Assembly: GCA_958296005.1 (NCBI GenBank)
Contig: CATQHQ010000002.1
Location: 800,501 to 864,500, forward strand
DNA from: Longimicrobiales bacterium
GTDB taxonomy: Bacteria; Gemmatimonadota; Gemmatimonadetes; Longimicrobiales; Gaopeijiaceae
Direction of reading: 5' to 3'
DNA: 64,000 nucleotides
Position 1 is the first letter of the stretch; each line of letters opens with the position of its first letter. The translations under genes and the position numbers were made by a program. Positions 45,641-55,398 of this stretch are shown here, piece by piece. The notes under the pieces are model-generated. The model saw only the letters and a list, made by a program, of their open reading frames with translations. It was not told the origin of the DNA and ran no database searches.

Positions 45641-46860
45641 GCCATCACGCCGTGGGGCCGGGCGCGTCCGAGCCGCTGCTCGCGACGGAGGAGGGAGTCG
45701 CAAGGGTCCAGGCGGCCCTGCGGGAGCGGGGGCTGGATGGATGGCTCCTCTACGACTTCAAGGACCGGAACCCGATCGGCCGGGCGCTGCTGGGTCTGGA
45801 GTGGACCACCCGCCGAGGCTTTGCTTTGATCCCGGCCGCGGGGCAGCCCCGCCTGCTGATCCACGCCATCGAGCACTCGTCGTGGCGGCATCTGGACTGG
45901 CCCAAGACGAGCTATTCCAGCTGGCGCCAACTGGAGCGAGGGCTGGAAGCGCTGCTGGACGGCTGCTCCCGCGTGGCCGCCGAGACCTCGGAGGGCGGCG
46001 CGGTCCCATACCTGGACCTGCTCCCCGCCGGCATGGCGGAGATGGTCCGGGCCACGGGCGTCCACCTCGCCAGCTCCGGCGATCTGGTCTCCACCTTCTA
46101 CGCGGTCTGGACCCCCGCCCAGCGAGAGGAGCACGGCCGAGCGTCGGCGCTGGTGAAGGCCGTGGCCCGCGACGCCTTCCAGCGCGCGGCCGACCACTTG
46201 GCCCGAGGCGAACCCCTCGTGGAAGGCGCCCTTGCGACCTGGATCCGCGGAGAGCTCGCTCGTCGCGGCGCACCCGCAGAGGCCAGCTGCATCGTCGCCA
46301 TCGGCCCGACCGCCTCCGATCCCCACTACGACCCCGGCGAGAGCGGGGAACCGATCCGTCCCGGCGATCTCCTCCTCATCGACCTCTGGGGAGCGGTCCA
46401 CGAGGAGTCGGTGCCCGCCGACCAGACCTGGATGGGCTACATGGGCCGGGAGCTTCCCCCCAGGTACGGCGAGCTCTGGGACACCGTCAAGGCGGCACGG
46501 GACGCCGTCGTGGAGTCGCTGCGGTCGCGGTGGGCCGCGGGCGACGTGATCCGAGGCTTCGAAGCGGACGACGTGGCCCGGCGCGTCATCGCGGATGCGG
46601 GCTGGGGCGAGTACTTCATCCACCGCACGGGCCACTCCATGGACCGGGACCTTCACGGCCGCGGCCCCAACCTGGACAACCTGGAGACCAGTGACGACCG
46701 CGTGCTGGTGCCCGGCGTCGGGTTCTCCGTGGAGCCGGGGATCTACGTGGCCGGCGACGTGGGCATCCGCACCGAGATCAACGTCCACATGGGGCCGGCC
46801 GGCCCCGAAGTAACGGTGGACGAACCGCAGCAGGACGTCTTCCTCTTCCCGGTTGACTGA
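45637..46860 (+). CDS. M24-family metallopeptidase (Xaa-Pro aminopeptidase-like)
   Basis: Pita-bread peptidase, 407 residues. The C-terminal domain (about 165-400) carries metal ligands in order: LLIDLWGAVHE, ADQTWMGYMG, RTGHSMDRDLHG (His), SVEPGIYV (Glu) and RTEINVHM (Glu). The N-terminal domain (about 20-150) is the creatinase-like domain. The His and both Glu ligands are plain, supporting an active enzyme cleaving N-terminal residues, often before Pro. Its ATG overlaps the CcmH-like stop and its own stop overlaps the priA start, so three unrelated functions are coupled. Confidence 0.88.
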   Translation: MSHHAVGPGASEPLLATEEGVARVQAALRERGLDGWLLYDFKDRNPIGRALLGLEWTTRRGFALIPAAGQPRLLIHAIEHSSWRHLDWPKTSYSSWRQLERGLEALLDGCSRVAAETSEGGAVPYLDLLPAGMAEMVRATGVHLASSGDLVSTFYAVWTPAQREEHGRASALVKAVARDAFQRAADHLARGEPLVEGALATWIRGELARRGAPAEASCIVAIGPTASDPHYDPGESGEPIRPGDLLLIDLWGAVHEESVPADQTWMGYMGRELPPRYGELWDTVKAARDAVVESLRSRWAAGDVIRGFEADDVARRVIADAGWGEYFIHRTGHSMDRDLHGRGPNLDNLETSDDRVLVPGVGFSVEPGIYVAGDVGIRTEINVHMGPAGPEVTVDEPQQDVFLFPVD

Positions 46861-49138
46861 CTCCGGGTCTCTGGTGGAGGTGGCGCTTCCCGTCCCCCTC
46901 CGCCAGGCGTTCAGCTACAGGTTCCGGGGCGGTGCGCCGGAAGTGGGAACCCGAGTCAGCGTCCTGTTCCGGAACCGCGCCATGGTCGGTTGGGTCTGGG
47001 GTCCGGGGAAGCAGGTCCCAGGGCTGCTGGACGCGAAGGCGGTGCTGGAGTCGGAGCCCTCCGTCGCCGGGGAGCTCATGGAGCTGGCCCGCTGGATCGC
47101 GGAGTACTACGTGGCGCCGCCGGGAGTCGTCCTCAAGACGATGGTGCCGGTGGCGGCGACCAAGGGGTCCAAGTTGCCCAAGCCGGCGACCCGCTCCGTG
47201 GTGAAGGTGGAACGGGAGATCGGCACGCTCGACGAGATGCAGCGGACCTTCGGAAGAGCCCGGCGCCAGCGCGAAGCCTACGAGCAGCTTCAGGAGGCCG
47301 GCGGGGCGCTGCCTCTCGCCGTCGTTCTGGAGAAGGGGTTCAGTCGCCCGGTGGTGACCGGCCTCGTCCGCCGGGGCGTGGCCGCGATCGAACGGGAGAC
47401 GGTGGTCCGTGATCCGTTCCGAGACACGCCCGTTGCCGCCGAGCCGGCCCATGTGCCCAACGCCGGCCAGCGCCGTGCGCTGAGGGAGCTTGCGGGTGCG
47501 CTGGGGAGGAGGGGAGGGAGCACCTTCCTGCTGCACGGCGTGACCGGTTCCGGCAAGACGCTGGTGTACGTTGAGTTCCTGAAGCGAGTGCTGGCCCGGG
47601 GCGAAGGCGCGGTGGTGCTGGTGCCGGAGATCGCCCTGACTCCCCAGACCGTCTCCCGCTTCCGACAGGCTTTCGGCGACGCGGTGGCCGTCCTCCACTC
47701 GGGGCTGTCCGCCGGCGAGCGCTTCGACGCCTGGCGGCAGCTTCGGACCAACCAGAAGCGGATCGCGATCGGGGCGCGTTCGGCCGTCTTCGCGCCGGTT
47801 CAGCGCCTGGGGGCCGTCGTGGTGGACGAGGAGCACGAGCACAGCTACAAGCAGTCGAGCGGCGCGCCCCGCTACAACGCCAGGGACGTGGCCGTGGTTC
47901 GGGCCGCCCGGGCGGGCGCCGTGTGCGTCCTGGGCTCGGCGACCCCGGCGCTGGAGAGCTGGGCCAACGCGGCTTCGGGGAAGTACCGCCTCCTCTCCCT
48001 CCCGGATCGCGTGGGCGGCGGCGTCCTCCCCGAGGTGCGGGTCGCCGACCTCCGGACGAAGACCGATCGGGCCGGGAGAGCGGCTGGGGTGCCGCCCGCC
48101 GCCGCGGCGCCCGCCGTCTCCGCGCCCACTGCCGCTGCGGCACCGCAGGACCGCGTTCTGTCCCCGATGCTCGCCGACGCCATGCGCCGGTGCCTGGGCC
48201 GAAAGGAACAGGCGCTCCTCCTCCTGAACCGCCGGGGGTACGCCAACGTCTGCCGGTGCCAGGAGTGCGGAGACGTGAGGCTGTGCGTCCGCTGTTCGGT
48301 CTCGCTGACCTTTCACCGCAGCCGCCGCGTCCTGGCCTGCCACCATTGCGGCCACTCGGAGCCGCCCCCCGTCCGCTGCGATCGGTGCGGCGGTTCCGCC
48401 CTTTCCTATCGGGGACTCGGGACCGAGCAGGTCGAGCGCATTCTGCGGGAGTACCTCCCCCGGGCTCGCGTGGCCCGCATGGACATGGACACGACGCGAG
48501 GCAAGTGGTCCCATCACGAGATTCTGGGCAGGCTTCGGGACGGGGCCGTGGACGTTCTCCTGGGCACGCAGATGATCGCCAAAGGGCTGGACTTCCCCCG
48601 GGTCACCTTGGTTGGGGTCATCGACGCCGACGTGGGACTTCACCTCCCCGACTTCCGTGCGTGCGAGCGCACCTTCCAGCTGCTGGCGCAGGTGGCGGGA
48701 CGGGCCGGACGGGGACGCCTTCCCGGCGAAGTGGTCATTCAGACGCGAGTCCCGGACCACTACGTCGTCCGCGCCGCCCTGGCCCACGACTACCGAGGGT
48801 TCGTCGAGCGGGAGCTCGAGTCCCGGGCCGATCCCGCCTACCCGCCGTTCCTCCGCATGGCCCGTCTGCTCGTCCACAGTCCCATCCAAGAAGACGCCCT
48901 CCGAAACGCCGACGCCCTGGCGGCGTGGCTGAGGACGTGCGTCCGCGACGGAGTCGAGGTGCTGGGACCCGCCCCCGCTCCGATCGAGAAGCTTCAGGGC
49001 CGCTTCCGCTGGCATGTCCTGGTTCGGGGCGCCGCGGCGGGCGTGGGACGAGCGCTCCATGCGGCGGCGGGCGGTTTCGAGGCGAGGGGACCGGGAGTCC
49101 GCGTGTCTCTGGACCGGGATCCGTTGAACCTTATGTAG
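46853..49138 (+). CDS. priA: Primosomal replication-restart helicase PriA
   Basis: Reloads the replisome at stalled forks. In the 761-residue product the 3'-BD-type N-terminus is followed by Walker A GVTGSGKT (about 229-236), VVVDEEHEHSYKQ (DEEH box), LGSATPALES, a paired zinc site with eight Cys between residues 467 and 516, and GTQMIAKGLDFPRV and QVAGRAGRG of the second RecA domain. An Ala/Pro-rich spacer precedes the zinc region. TTG at 46853 overlaps the upstream stop; GTG at 46874 is the other possible start. Confidence 0.95.
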   Translation: MTDSGSLVEVALPVPLRQAFSYRFRGGAPEVGTRVSVLFRNRAMVGWVWGPGKQVPGLLDAKAVLESEPSVAGELMELARWIAEYYVAPPGVVLKTMVPVAATKGSKLPKPATRSVVKVEREIGTLDEMQRTFGRARRQREAYEQLQEAGGALPLAVVLEKGFSRPVVTGLVRRGVAAIERETVVRDPFRDTPVAAEPAHVPNAGQRRALRELAGALGRRGGSTFLLHGVTGSGKTLVYVEFLKRVLARGEGAVVLVPEIALTPQTVSRFRQAFGDAVAVLHSGLSAGERFDAWRQLRTNQKRIAIGARSAVFAPVQRLGAVVVDEEHEHSYKQSSGAPRYNARDVAVVRAARAGAVCVLGSATPALESWANAASGKYRLLSLPDRVGGGVLPEVRVADLRTKTDRAGRAAGVPPAAAAPAVSAPTAAAAPQDRVLSPMLADAMRRCLGRKEQALLLLNRRGYANVCRCQECGDVRLCVRCSVSLTFHRSRRVLACHHCGHSEPPPVRCDRCGGSALSYRGLGTEQVERILREYLPRARVARMDMDTTRGKWSHHEILGRLRDGAVDVLLGTQMIAKGLDFPRVTLVGVIDADVGLHLPDFRACERTFQLLAQVAGRAGRGRLPGEVVIQTRVPDHYVVRAALAHDYRGFVERELESRADPAYPPFLRMARLLVHSPIQEDALRNADALAAWLRTCVRDGVEVLGPAPAPIEKLQGRFRWHVLVRGAAAGVGRALHAAAGGFEARGPGVRVSLDRDPLNLM

Positions 49139-49211
49139 CTTTGTTAGAATCCATCGTCCGTCCCACGGCTCGGCGATCCGTCGCACGACCCCCCAACGAG
49201 AGCGGAACCCG

Positions 49212-49775
49212 GTGAGCTGCCTGGCCCTGAACGCGTCCTACGAGCCCCTGATGATCGTCCCCGCGAGGCGGGCGGTCCGCTTGGTGCTGGAGCATAAGGC
49301 CGAGGTGCTGGAGGAAGACGCGGCCCGCGCCTTCCGTTCCGTGCGGTCCCGTTATCCGTTCCCGGTGGTGATCCGCCTCGTTCGATACGTTCACGTCCCC
49401 CGACGGTTCCGGCGGCAGGTGACCAACACCTTCCTCTTCGCCCGCGACGACTACGCCTGTCAGTACTGCGGTCGCCACAAGCGCCAGCTTCGGGACCGGG
49501 AGAGCCTCACCCGCGACCACGTCGTTCCCCTCTCCCGGGGCGGCGGCAACGAGTGGGCGAACGTGGTGACGGCGTGCTCCACCTGCAACCACCGGAAGGG
49601 CAGCCGGCTCCCTCGCGAGGCCGGCCTGCGGCTGCCTAGGACGCCCGGCGAACCGAACCACGTGCGATTGGTATGGGCGGTCCGGCGGGTCACCCCGGTG
49701 CAGGCCAAGTACATCCGCTTCTTCTTCGGGGAAGACGCGGTGCCCCTCTTGCGCCCTGCGGCCGACCGCCCGTGA
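49212..49775 (+). CDS. HNH endonuclease family protein
   Basis: HNH-fold protein of 187 residues, of the widespread single-copy group encoded in many environmental bacteria. The zinc and active site are intact: CQYCG, LTRDHVVPLSRGGGNEW with the HNH His and Asn, and ACSTCNHRKGSR. The N-terminal 70 residues (LNASYEPLMIVPARRAVRLV) are the typical lead-in of this group, whose function is unknown. GTG at 49212 starts the frame; the stop overlaps the next gene as GTGA. Confidence 0.88.
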   Translation: MSCLALNASYEPLMIVPARRAVRLVLEHKAEVLEEDAARAFRSVRSRYPFPVVIRLVRYVHVPRRFRRQVTNTFLFARDDYACQYCGRHKRQLRDRESLTRDHVVPLSRGGGNEWANVVTACSTCNHRKGSRLPREAGLRLPRTPGEPNHVRLVWAVRRVTPVQAKYIRFFFGEDAVPLLRPAADRP

Positions 49776-50296
49776 AGAAGCCCCGCCGCCCCGCGCCCGC
49801 CCCGCGCCCGGTGCGGCACGCCGGCTCGCCCGCGCCCCCGACGAGCCGTCGGGCGTCGGGTCCGGCGCTCCGATCTCGACAGCTCGTCGTCGAAGAGGAG
49901 CTCTGGACGTTCCACGCGATCGGCGCCTCGGCGGCCTGCCCGACTTCCTCCCGCAGCCGCGTCGGGCTGCTGCGCGTCGCCCCCGAGCCGCCCGGCGGCG
50001 GCGGACCGGCGGCGGAGCACGCGGGGTACCTGGTCGGCAGCCACCTCGCCCAGCTGTCGGACGAAGCGCTGACGGAGCTGGCGGTCGCCGCCAAGCAGCG
50101 CTTGATCGCGAGAGACTCGGCCGCGGAGGGGCGCACGGTCGCGACGGCGGGGCGTTCGCCCACGCAGGATCGCGCCGCCCCGACGGCGGAGGCCGAGGGC
50201 CGCTCAGCGGGGAACTCGACGCAGGATCGGTTGGCCCGCCGACGCGCGCTCCGCCGCCAGCTGGCCCGCCGGACCGGCCATCGTCCGGGGGGGTGA
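49772..50296 (+). CDS. Small basic protein of unknown function
   Basis: A 174-residue frame beginning with GTG that overlaps the HNH stop (GTGA). The first 35 residues are Pro/Ala/Arg-rich; the middle LVVEEELWTFHAIGAS and YLVGSHLAQLSDEALTELAVAAKQ looks like a folded domain; the tail is Ala/Arg-rich with NSTQDRLARRRALRRQLARR. I recognise no family. Coding is supported by coupling and by the middle domain, but the two low-complexity ends could be non-coding. Confidence 0.5.
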   Translation: MKKPRRPAPAPRPVRHAGSPAPPTSRRASGPALRSRQLVVEEELWTFHAIGASAACPTSSRSRVGLLRVAPEPPGGGGPAAEHAGYLVGSHLAQLSDEALTELAVAAKQRLIARDSAAEGRTVATAGRSPTQDRAAPTAEAEGRSAGNSTQDRLARRRALRRQLARRTGHRPGG

Positions 50297-50330
50297 CGCC
50301 TGGGAAGCTTCAACGAGAACGGACCCCGGC

Positions 50331-50894
50331 GTGTCACAAGGTGGAATGAAGGAACTTTCCGACGGCGAACTGGTCGTCCTGGCTCGTTCCGGCGATCGAG
50401 ACGCTTTCAGCGAGTTGGTTCGGCGGTACCAGAGGCCGGCGTATTCGGTGGCGCTCTCGGTTGCCGGCAACCATCAGGATGCGGAGGACGCGGCCCAGGA
50501 GGCATTTCTGACCGCCTTGCAGCGGCTGGACGACTGCCGCAACCCGGCCAAGTTCGGCGGATGGTTCCTGGCGATCGTTAGAAACCGTTCGCGGAACTTG
50601 GTTCGGCGAGAGAGCCTGCGGAGCGGGGACCCGATCCCCGAGACAGCCCACACGAAGGAACCGAGCCCGGCGAAGGCGGCGCAGCTTTCGGCGCTGCGGA
50701 GCCGGCTGGAGGAAGCGTTGCAGACGTTGACGGAGGTGCAGCGGCAGATCGTCCTCCTCCACGACTTGGAGGGCTGGAAGCACGACGAGATCGCCGAGCG
50801 TCTCGGCCTCCCCTCGGGGACCGTGCGCTCCCACCTCCATTTTGCGAGGAAGGCGTTGCGGGTGGAACTGGCGGACTGGGGAGACCACGAGTAG
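50331..50894 (+). CDS. ECF-type RNA polymerase sigma factor
   Basis: Extracytoplasmic-function sigma factor of 187 residues, directing RNA polymerase to a small regulon. Region 2 is LVRRYQRPAYSVALSVAGNHQDAEDAAQEAFLTAL in substance (residues 27-60, with the AQEAF core), and region 4 is the helix-turn-helix EIAERLGLPSGTVRSHLHFARKAL (about 153-176). GTG at 50331 or ATG at 50346 may start it; the latter sits close behind AAGGTGG. It heads a coupled run of membrane, periplasmic and export genes that it probably controls, although no ECF promoter motif is clear in the short gap upstream. Confidence 0.92.
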   Translation: MSQGGMKELSDGELVVLARSGDRDAFSELVRRYQRPAYSVALSVAGNHQDAEDAAQEAFLTALQRLDDCRNPAKFGGWFLAIVRNRSRNLVRRESLRSGDPIPETAHTKEPSPAKAAQLSALRSRLEEALQTLTEVQRQIVLLHDLEGWKHDEIAERLGLPSGTVRSHLHFARKALRVELADWGDHE

Positions 50895-50919
50895 CCATGA
50901 GGCGAAGATCCCAGAGGCG

Positions 50920-51312
50920 ATGATGGGCGACGGAAACCGAATCGAAGCTCTGAAGGCGATCGACCCGGCCTGCGCCGACCCGGGGTATTGGGACCGGTTC
51001 CGGGACGCGGTCCTGGAGCAGGCCGCCTTCCAGCTGGCACGGCGGCGAGAACTGGCGCGGGAGTCGGTGGAGGCGATCCTGTCCGGGTGGTCCAAGCCCC
51101 TGATTCCGCTGGCGGTGGCGGCCGCCCTGGTTGCCGCCTTCCTGGCGGGCGCGATGGCTTCGGGCGACCCGAACCCCGCGACGCCGCCCGCTCTGGCCCT
51201 GGAAGACGTGCTGGAGAGCGAGGTCGGCGACGGCTTCTACCGGGCGGTCATCGACGGATCGGACGCCGCCGGCGCGACGGCCTTCATGACCTTGGTGGAG
51301 GCGACCCGGTGA
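50920..51312 (+). CDS. Membrane-anchored protein, possible anti-sigma factor
   Basis: A 130-residue protein with a cytoplasmic N-terminal stretch (about 60 residues including YWDRFRDAVLEQAAFQLARRRE), a single transmembrane helix near residues 64-83 and a short periplasmic tail. Topology and position directly after an ECF sigma gene fit a small anti-sigma factor, but no zinc-binding HxxxCxxC motif is present. ATG codons at 50920 and 50923 both follow AGAGG. The stop overlaps the next start as GTGA. Confidence 0.65.
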   Translation: MMGDGNRIEALKAIDPACADPGYWDRFRDAVLEQAAFQLARRRELARESVEAILSGWSKPLIPLAVAAALVAAFLAGAMASGDPNPATPPALALEDVLESEVGDGFYRAVIDGSDAAGATAFMTLVEATR

Positions 51313-51776
51313 CTGCGGCGATGAAGCGCCCTCGGTTGGTCTCGGCGATCCTGCTGATCCTGACCCTTGCCGCCGGTTTCGCGATCGGGCTGGCTTGGCG
51401 AGGCAACCGGGCGCAGCCTGCCGAAGCCGACGCGCCCAGCTCCCGGGACGCCGACCGGGGGCGCCGCGCGCTGGTCATCCACGAGATCGGCTTGGACCCG
51501 GAGACCCGCGCCCAAGTCGACGAGATCATCAGCCACTTCGGCAGCCGAACGCGGGCGCTGGACCGGGAGTTTCAGGAGGCGTACCGGCCGAGGCAGCGGG
51601 CGTTGATCGGCCAAGCCCGGGACTCGATTCGGTCGGTCCTCACGCCGGAGCAGGTTGCGGTGTACGACTCCCTCTTGGCGGTTCGCTACGACGGGCGAGG
51701 CCGGGACGGAGGCCGGGGCCGAGGTCCCCGGGACGGCAACGGCCGATCCCACGACGACGCAAGGGGAGGAAGATGA
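51309..51776 (+). CDS. Periplasmic Spy/CpxP-like or heavy-metal-sensor-like protein
   Basis: A 155-residue protein with an N-terminal membrane anchor or signal (LVSAILLILTLAAGFAIGLAW) and a helical periplasmic domain. The pattern LDPETRAQVDEIISHFGSRTRALDREF and IRSVLTPEQVAVYDSLL is that of the CpxP/Spy-like LTxEQ families that sense envelope stress or metals. The Arg/Gly/Asp-rich tail is disordered. GTG at 51309 overlaps the previous stop. Together with the sigma factor it suggests an envelope-stress signalling set. Confidence 0.65.
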   Translation: MTAAMKRPRLVSAILLILTLAAGFAIGLAWRGNRAQPAEADAPSSRDADRGRRALVIHEIGLDPETRAQVDEIISHFGSRTRALDREFQEAYRPRQRALIGQARDSIRSVLTPEQVAVYDSLLAVRYDGRGRDGGRGRGPRDGNGRSHDDARGGR

Positions 51777-53095
51777 CGACGAAGCACGTGATCGCGAGGA
51801 CGGGGACGACCGGTCTGTTCGCACTGGCGTTGACGGCAGGCGCTGCCGCGACCGCCGACGGCCAGCAAGCGCCGGCGGACACTGTGGTTCTGGAAGAGGC
51901 GCTCGAGCTGTCGCTGGTGCACAGTCCGCAGGTGGCCCAGAGCCAGGCGACCGTCACCAACGCCGGGAGCGCTCGGAGACGGGCATGGGGTTCGTTCCTG
52001 CCCAACCTGAGCATGGGAGGCGGAGCGTCGGTGCAGAGCCAGAACCGCTTTGACCCGAACACGCAGCGGGTGGTGACGGGCAGCGCCGATTCGTACAACG
52101 GCTCGCTGAACCTCTCCTACCAAGTCTTTCAGGGCGGGCGGAAGTTCTCGGAGCTGCAACGGACGGAATCGGGGATTCTGGAAGCCGAAGCTCGGATGGC
52201 GAGCCAGCGCTTCACGGTTCTCTTTCAGACCCGCAACCTCTTCATGAACGCCCTGCGCCAGTCCGAGCTGGTTCAGGTTGCGGAAGCCAGGGTGGCGAGG
52301 GCGGAAGAGAGCCTGGAGATCACCCGGACACAGGTCCGCGTGGGCACCGCCACCCGATCCGACAGCCTGCGCACCCGGCTGGAGCTGGCCAACGCGCAGC
52401 AGGCGCGCCTCCAGGGCCGCAACCAGCTTCGTTCGGCCCAGTTCGCGTTGGGCAGGCAGGTCGGCGCGGACGGTCCGGTGGCGGCGTTGCTGCCCGGCAA
52501 CCTGGACCCGATGCCGCTGGCCTTGAGCGAAGAGGAGATCGTCGCCTTGGCGGAGTCGGTGTCGCCGGCGGTGCTGGCGGCCCGAGCGGCCGCGTCCACG
52601 GCCGTGTCGGCGGAACGGAGCGCCCGCGCCTCGTACTTGCCCAGCCTGTCGGCTTCCTTCGGGTCCTCGTGGGCCAACCAGCAGGCGGCGTTCAGCGGCG
52701 GAAACACGAGCTGGAACTTCCGGACGTCGCTGAGCTACACCCTCTTCGACGGCTTCCAGCGGTCGCAGAACGTGGTGCAGGCGTCGGAGAGCAGGCGGGT
52801 GGCTCGCCTAACGGAGGACGACGCCCGGCGCGGCGTGCGGCAGGACGTGGACGCCGCCCTCCGCACGCTGGAGACGCAGGAGCAGGCGATCCTGATCGCA
52901 AGGGACGCGGTGGCGGTCGCGGAGGAGGACCTGCGGCTGATCCGGGAGCGGTATTCGGTGCAGATGGCGACGATCCTGGACGTGATCACGAGCCAGGTGT
53001 CGCTGGACCAAGCTGAAGCAGATCTGGTGTCGGCCCGGTACGACTATGTCGTGGCCAAGGCCGAACTCGAATCCATAGTGGGGAGAGCGCTGTGA
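51773..53095 (+). CDS. TolC-family outer-membrane efflux protein
   Basis: Outer-membrane channel of a tripartite exporter, 440 residues. A signal peptide ends near ADGQQ. Two OEP repeats follow, each with long helical hairpins: [20 protein letters not shown] opening the first and [23 protein letters not shown] the second, with [16 protein letters not shown] and [16 protein letters not shown] at the barrel turns. A Shine-Dalgarno GGGGAGGA precedes the ATG, which overlaps the upstream stop. The downstream ATPase, adaptor and permease complete a MacAB-TolC-like pump. Confidence 0.93.
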   Translation: MTTKHVIARTGTTGLFALALTAGAAATADGQQAPADTVVLEEALELSLVHSPQVAQSQATVTNAGSARRRAWGSFLPNLSMGGGASVQSQNRFDPNTQRVVTGSADSYNGSLNLSYQVFQGGRKFSELQRTESGILEAEARMASQRFTVLFQTRNLFMNALRQSELVQVAEARVARAEESLEITRTQVRVGTATRSDSLRTRLELANAQQARLQGRNQLRSAQFALGRQVGADGPVAALLPGNLDPMPLALSEEEIVALAESVSPAVLAARAAASTAVSAERSARASYLPSLSASFGSSWANQQAAFSGGNTSWNFRTSLSYTLFDGFQRSQNVVQASESRRVARLTEDDARRGVRQDVDAALRTLETQEQAILIARDAVAVAEEDLRLIRERYSVQMATILDVITSQVSLDQAEADLVSARYDYVVAKAELESIVGRAL

Positions 53096-53838
53096 AGAAA
53101 ACGAACGGAACGCGCGCCGGAAACGGCGTGCAAGAGGGGAACGGGGTCGTGATCCAGACCCGGGGACTGCGGAAGTACTACGTCCTGGGGGCGGAGACGG
53201 TGCGGGCGGTTCGCGGGGTGGACCTGGAGATCAAGCGGGGCGAGTTCGTCGCCATCATGGGTCCGTCCGGCAGCGGCAAGTCGACGTTCATGAACCTGAT
53301 CGGTTGCCTGGACACGCCCACCGCCGGCGAGTACTGGCTCAACGGACGGCAGGTGTCGGAGCTCTCCGACGACCAGCTGGCGCGGGTACGGAACCGAGAT
53401 ATCGGCTTCGTCTTCCAAACCTTCAACCTCCTGCCGCGGCAGACCTCGCTCCACAACGTCGAGCTCCCGCTGATCTATGCGGGGACCCCGGCGAAGGAGC
53501 GGAAGCGACGGGCCGAGGACAAGCTGGCGCGCGTAGGGCTGGCGGACCGCATGGGGCACAAGCCGCCCGAGCTCTCGGGCGGACAGCGGCAGCGGGTGGC
53601 GATCGCGAGGGCGCTGGTCAACGATCCGGCGCTCCTGCTGGCGGACGAACCCACAGGGAACCTCGACTCCCAGACTTCCCGAGAGATCGTGGATATCCTG
53701 CGGCAGCTCAACGCGATGGGCCAGACGATCATATTGGTGACCCACGAGGCGGACATCGCCGCCGCGGCGTCCCGGCAGGTTCACCTCATGGACGGACTGG
53801 TCGAGCGGGACTTTCTCAACCCGGGGGCGGCAAACTGA
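53092..53838 (+). CDS. ABC transporter ATP-binding protein (MacB/LolD type)
   Basis: Cytoplasmic ATPase of an exporter, 248 residues. Walker [10 protein letters not shown] (about residues 62-70), Q-loop after [11 protein letters not shown], signature LSGGQRQRV and Walker [13 protein letters not shown] are all standard; the FQTFNLLP and NVELPL segments are typical for LolD/MacB-like domains. GTG at 53092 overlaps the TolC stop by 4 bp and the next start follows as TGATG. Confidence 0.95.
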   Translation: MKKTNGTRAGNGVQEGNGVVIQTRGLRKYYVLGAETVRAVRGVDLEIKRGEFVAIMGPSGSGKSTFMNLIGCLDTPTAGEYWLNGRQVSELSDDQLARVRNRDIGFVFQTFNLLPRQTSLHNVELPLIYAGTPAKERKRRAEDKLARVGLADRMGHKPPELSGGQRQRVAIARALVNDPALLLADEPTGNLDSQTSREIVDILRQLNAMGQTIILVTHEADIAAAASRQVHLMDGLVERDFLNPGAAN

Positions 53839-55379
53839 TGCGACATCCCAGGCAAGGCGGCACGAGCGGCCGGCGGCTTCCGCCGACAGCGTACTTTGCC
53901 CTTTGGGCGCCCGTGGCGTGGGGGCTTGCGTCCTGCGCCGGCGCGCCCGAGGAAGACGGCATCGTCGTCCAGACGGTGCCCGCCGAGGTCAGGGACATGC
54001 GGATCACGGCGGAGGCGGCCGGGGAGCTGGAGCCGGTCTACAAGGTCGAGGTCAAGTCCAAGGCGTCTGGGGAGATCCTGCAGCTCTACGTGGACTCGGG
54101 CGACGAGGTGGAGCCGGGCACGCTGCTGGCCCGGGTCGACCCCCGGGACGTGGAGAACGCCCACGACCAAGCGACGGCCGACCTGGAGGTGGCCCAGGCG
54201 CGGCTGTCGATTGCACAAGCCCAGCTGGGACGCTCCCAGGAGCTTCTCGACTCCGAGGTCATCACCGCGCAGGAGTACGAACAGCGGCAGCTCGAGTACG
54301 CCAACGCCCAGGCCGCTCTCGTGAGGGCGCAGACGAACTTGGAGCTGGCCGAACTGCGTCTCACCGACGTGACGATTCGGGCGCCCGTGGCGGGCACGAT
54401 CCTCGAGAAGATGGTCGAGAACGGCCAAGTCATCCAGTCGGCCACCGGCAACGTCTCCGGGGGCACGACGCTCTTCATCATGGCGAACCTGGACGACATG
54501 CGCGTCCGCACGCTGGTGGACGAGACGGACATGGGACAGCTCATGGCGGGGATGGGCGCCACGGTGAGCGTCGAGGCGTTCCCCGACCGGACCTTCCAGG
54601 GGGAGATCGAGAAGATCGAGCCCCAGGCCGTGGTGGTGCAGAACGTCACCATGTTCCCGGTGATCGTCCTGCTGAACAACCGCTCCGGGCTCCTCAAGCC
54701 GGGGATGAACGCCGAGGTGGAAGTGCTGGTCAACGAGCGTCTGGGCGCGCTGACGGTGCCGAACAACGCGGTGGTTCAGGTGATGGAGCTGGCGCCTGCC
54801 GCCGAGGTGCTGGGACTCGATCCCAGCGTGTCGCTCGACCGCGGGGCATGGGGTCCCCTCATGGAACAGGCGGCGGCCAGGGTCGGCGTGGTGCCGGTGC
54901 AGGCGCCCCGCGCTTCCCGCCCCCTGGCCGAGGTACGGGCCAAGATAGAGTCGGGCGAGATCACGATGGACTCGGCGCGGGTTCTCTTCGCCGCGGCTCG
55001 TGAAAGCCGTCGAGGCGAAGGCGAGAGCGAGGGCGCGGCGGGGGCGGGGAGCGGAGAACGCAACGCCCGTGCCGGCGGCGGTGGCTTCCCGCCGGGCATG
55101 GCGGGCGCGGGCGGACTCGGACGTGCGGCGCGCGGCGGCTCCACTGGCGATCCGACGTTCCAGCCCGCGGTGGCGTTCGTGGTGGACGAGAACGGCGTGA
55201 TCGCGCCGCGCGCCGTGGTGATGGGGCTCAGCGACTGGGACTACGCCGAGATCCTGGCGGGCCTGGAGGAGGGGGAGGAGCTGGCCCTGATCGGCCCCGC
55301 CCAGCTTCAGGCCCAGCAGCAGGAGCGCATGGAGCGGATGCGCCAGCGCATGGGCGGCGGCAGGCCCTTCGGCGACTGA
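53838..55379 (+). CDS. Periplasmic adaptor (MacA/HlyD-type membrane fusion lipoprotein)
   Basis: Connects the inner-membrane permease to TolC. The 513-residue protein has a lipobox LASC with Cys33 after a hydrophobic stretch, so it is probably a lipoprotein. A lipoyl/barrel-sandwich domain (KVEVKSKASGEILQL and TIRAPVAGTILE) encloses a coiled-coil hairpin (about 105-175). A beta-barrel domain with VPNNAVVQVME follows. The C-terminal 170 residues hold an unusual insertion: an Ala/Glu segment and a Gly-rich linker before the last beta-domain, plus a Gln/Met/Arg-rich tail. It is longer than E. coli MacA. Confidence 0.9.
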   Translation: MRHPRQGGTSGRRLPPTAYFALWAPVAWGLASCAGAPEEDGIVVQTVPAEVRDMRITAEAAGELEPVYKVEVKSKASGEILQLYVDSGDEVEPGTLLARVDPRDVENAHDQATADLEVAQARLSIAQAQLGRSQELLDSEVITAQEYEQRQLEYANAQAALVRAQTNLELAELRLTDVTIRAPVAGTILEKMVENGQVIQSATGNVSGGTTLFIMANLDDMRVRTLVDETDMGQLMAGMGATVSVEAFPDRTFQGEIEKIEPQAVVVQNVTMFPVIVLLNNRSGLLKPGMNAEVEVLVNERLGALTVPNNAVVQVMELAPAAEVLGLDPSVSLDRGAWGPLMEQAAARVGVVPVQAPRASRPLAEVRAKIESGEITMDSARVLFAAARESRRGEGESEGAAGAGSGERNARAGGGGFPPGMAGAGGLGRAARGGSTGDPTFQPAVAFVVDENGVIAPRAVVMGLSDWDYAEILAGLEEGEELALIGPAQLQAQQQERMERMRQRMGGGRPFGD

Positions 55380-55398
55380 CGAGGAGACGACGCGGACC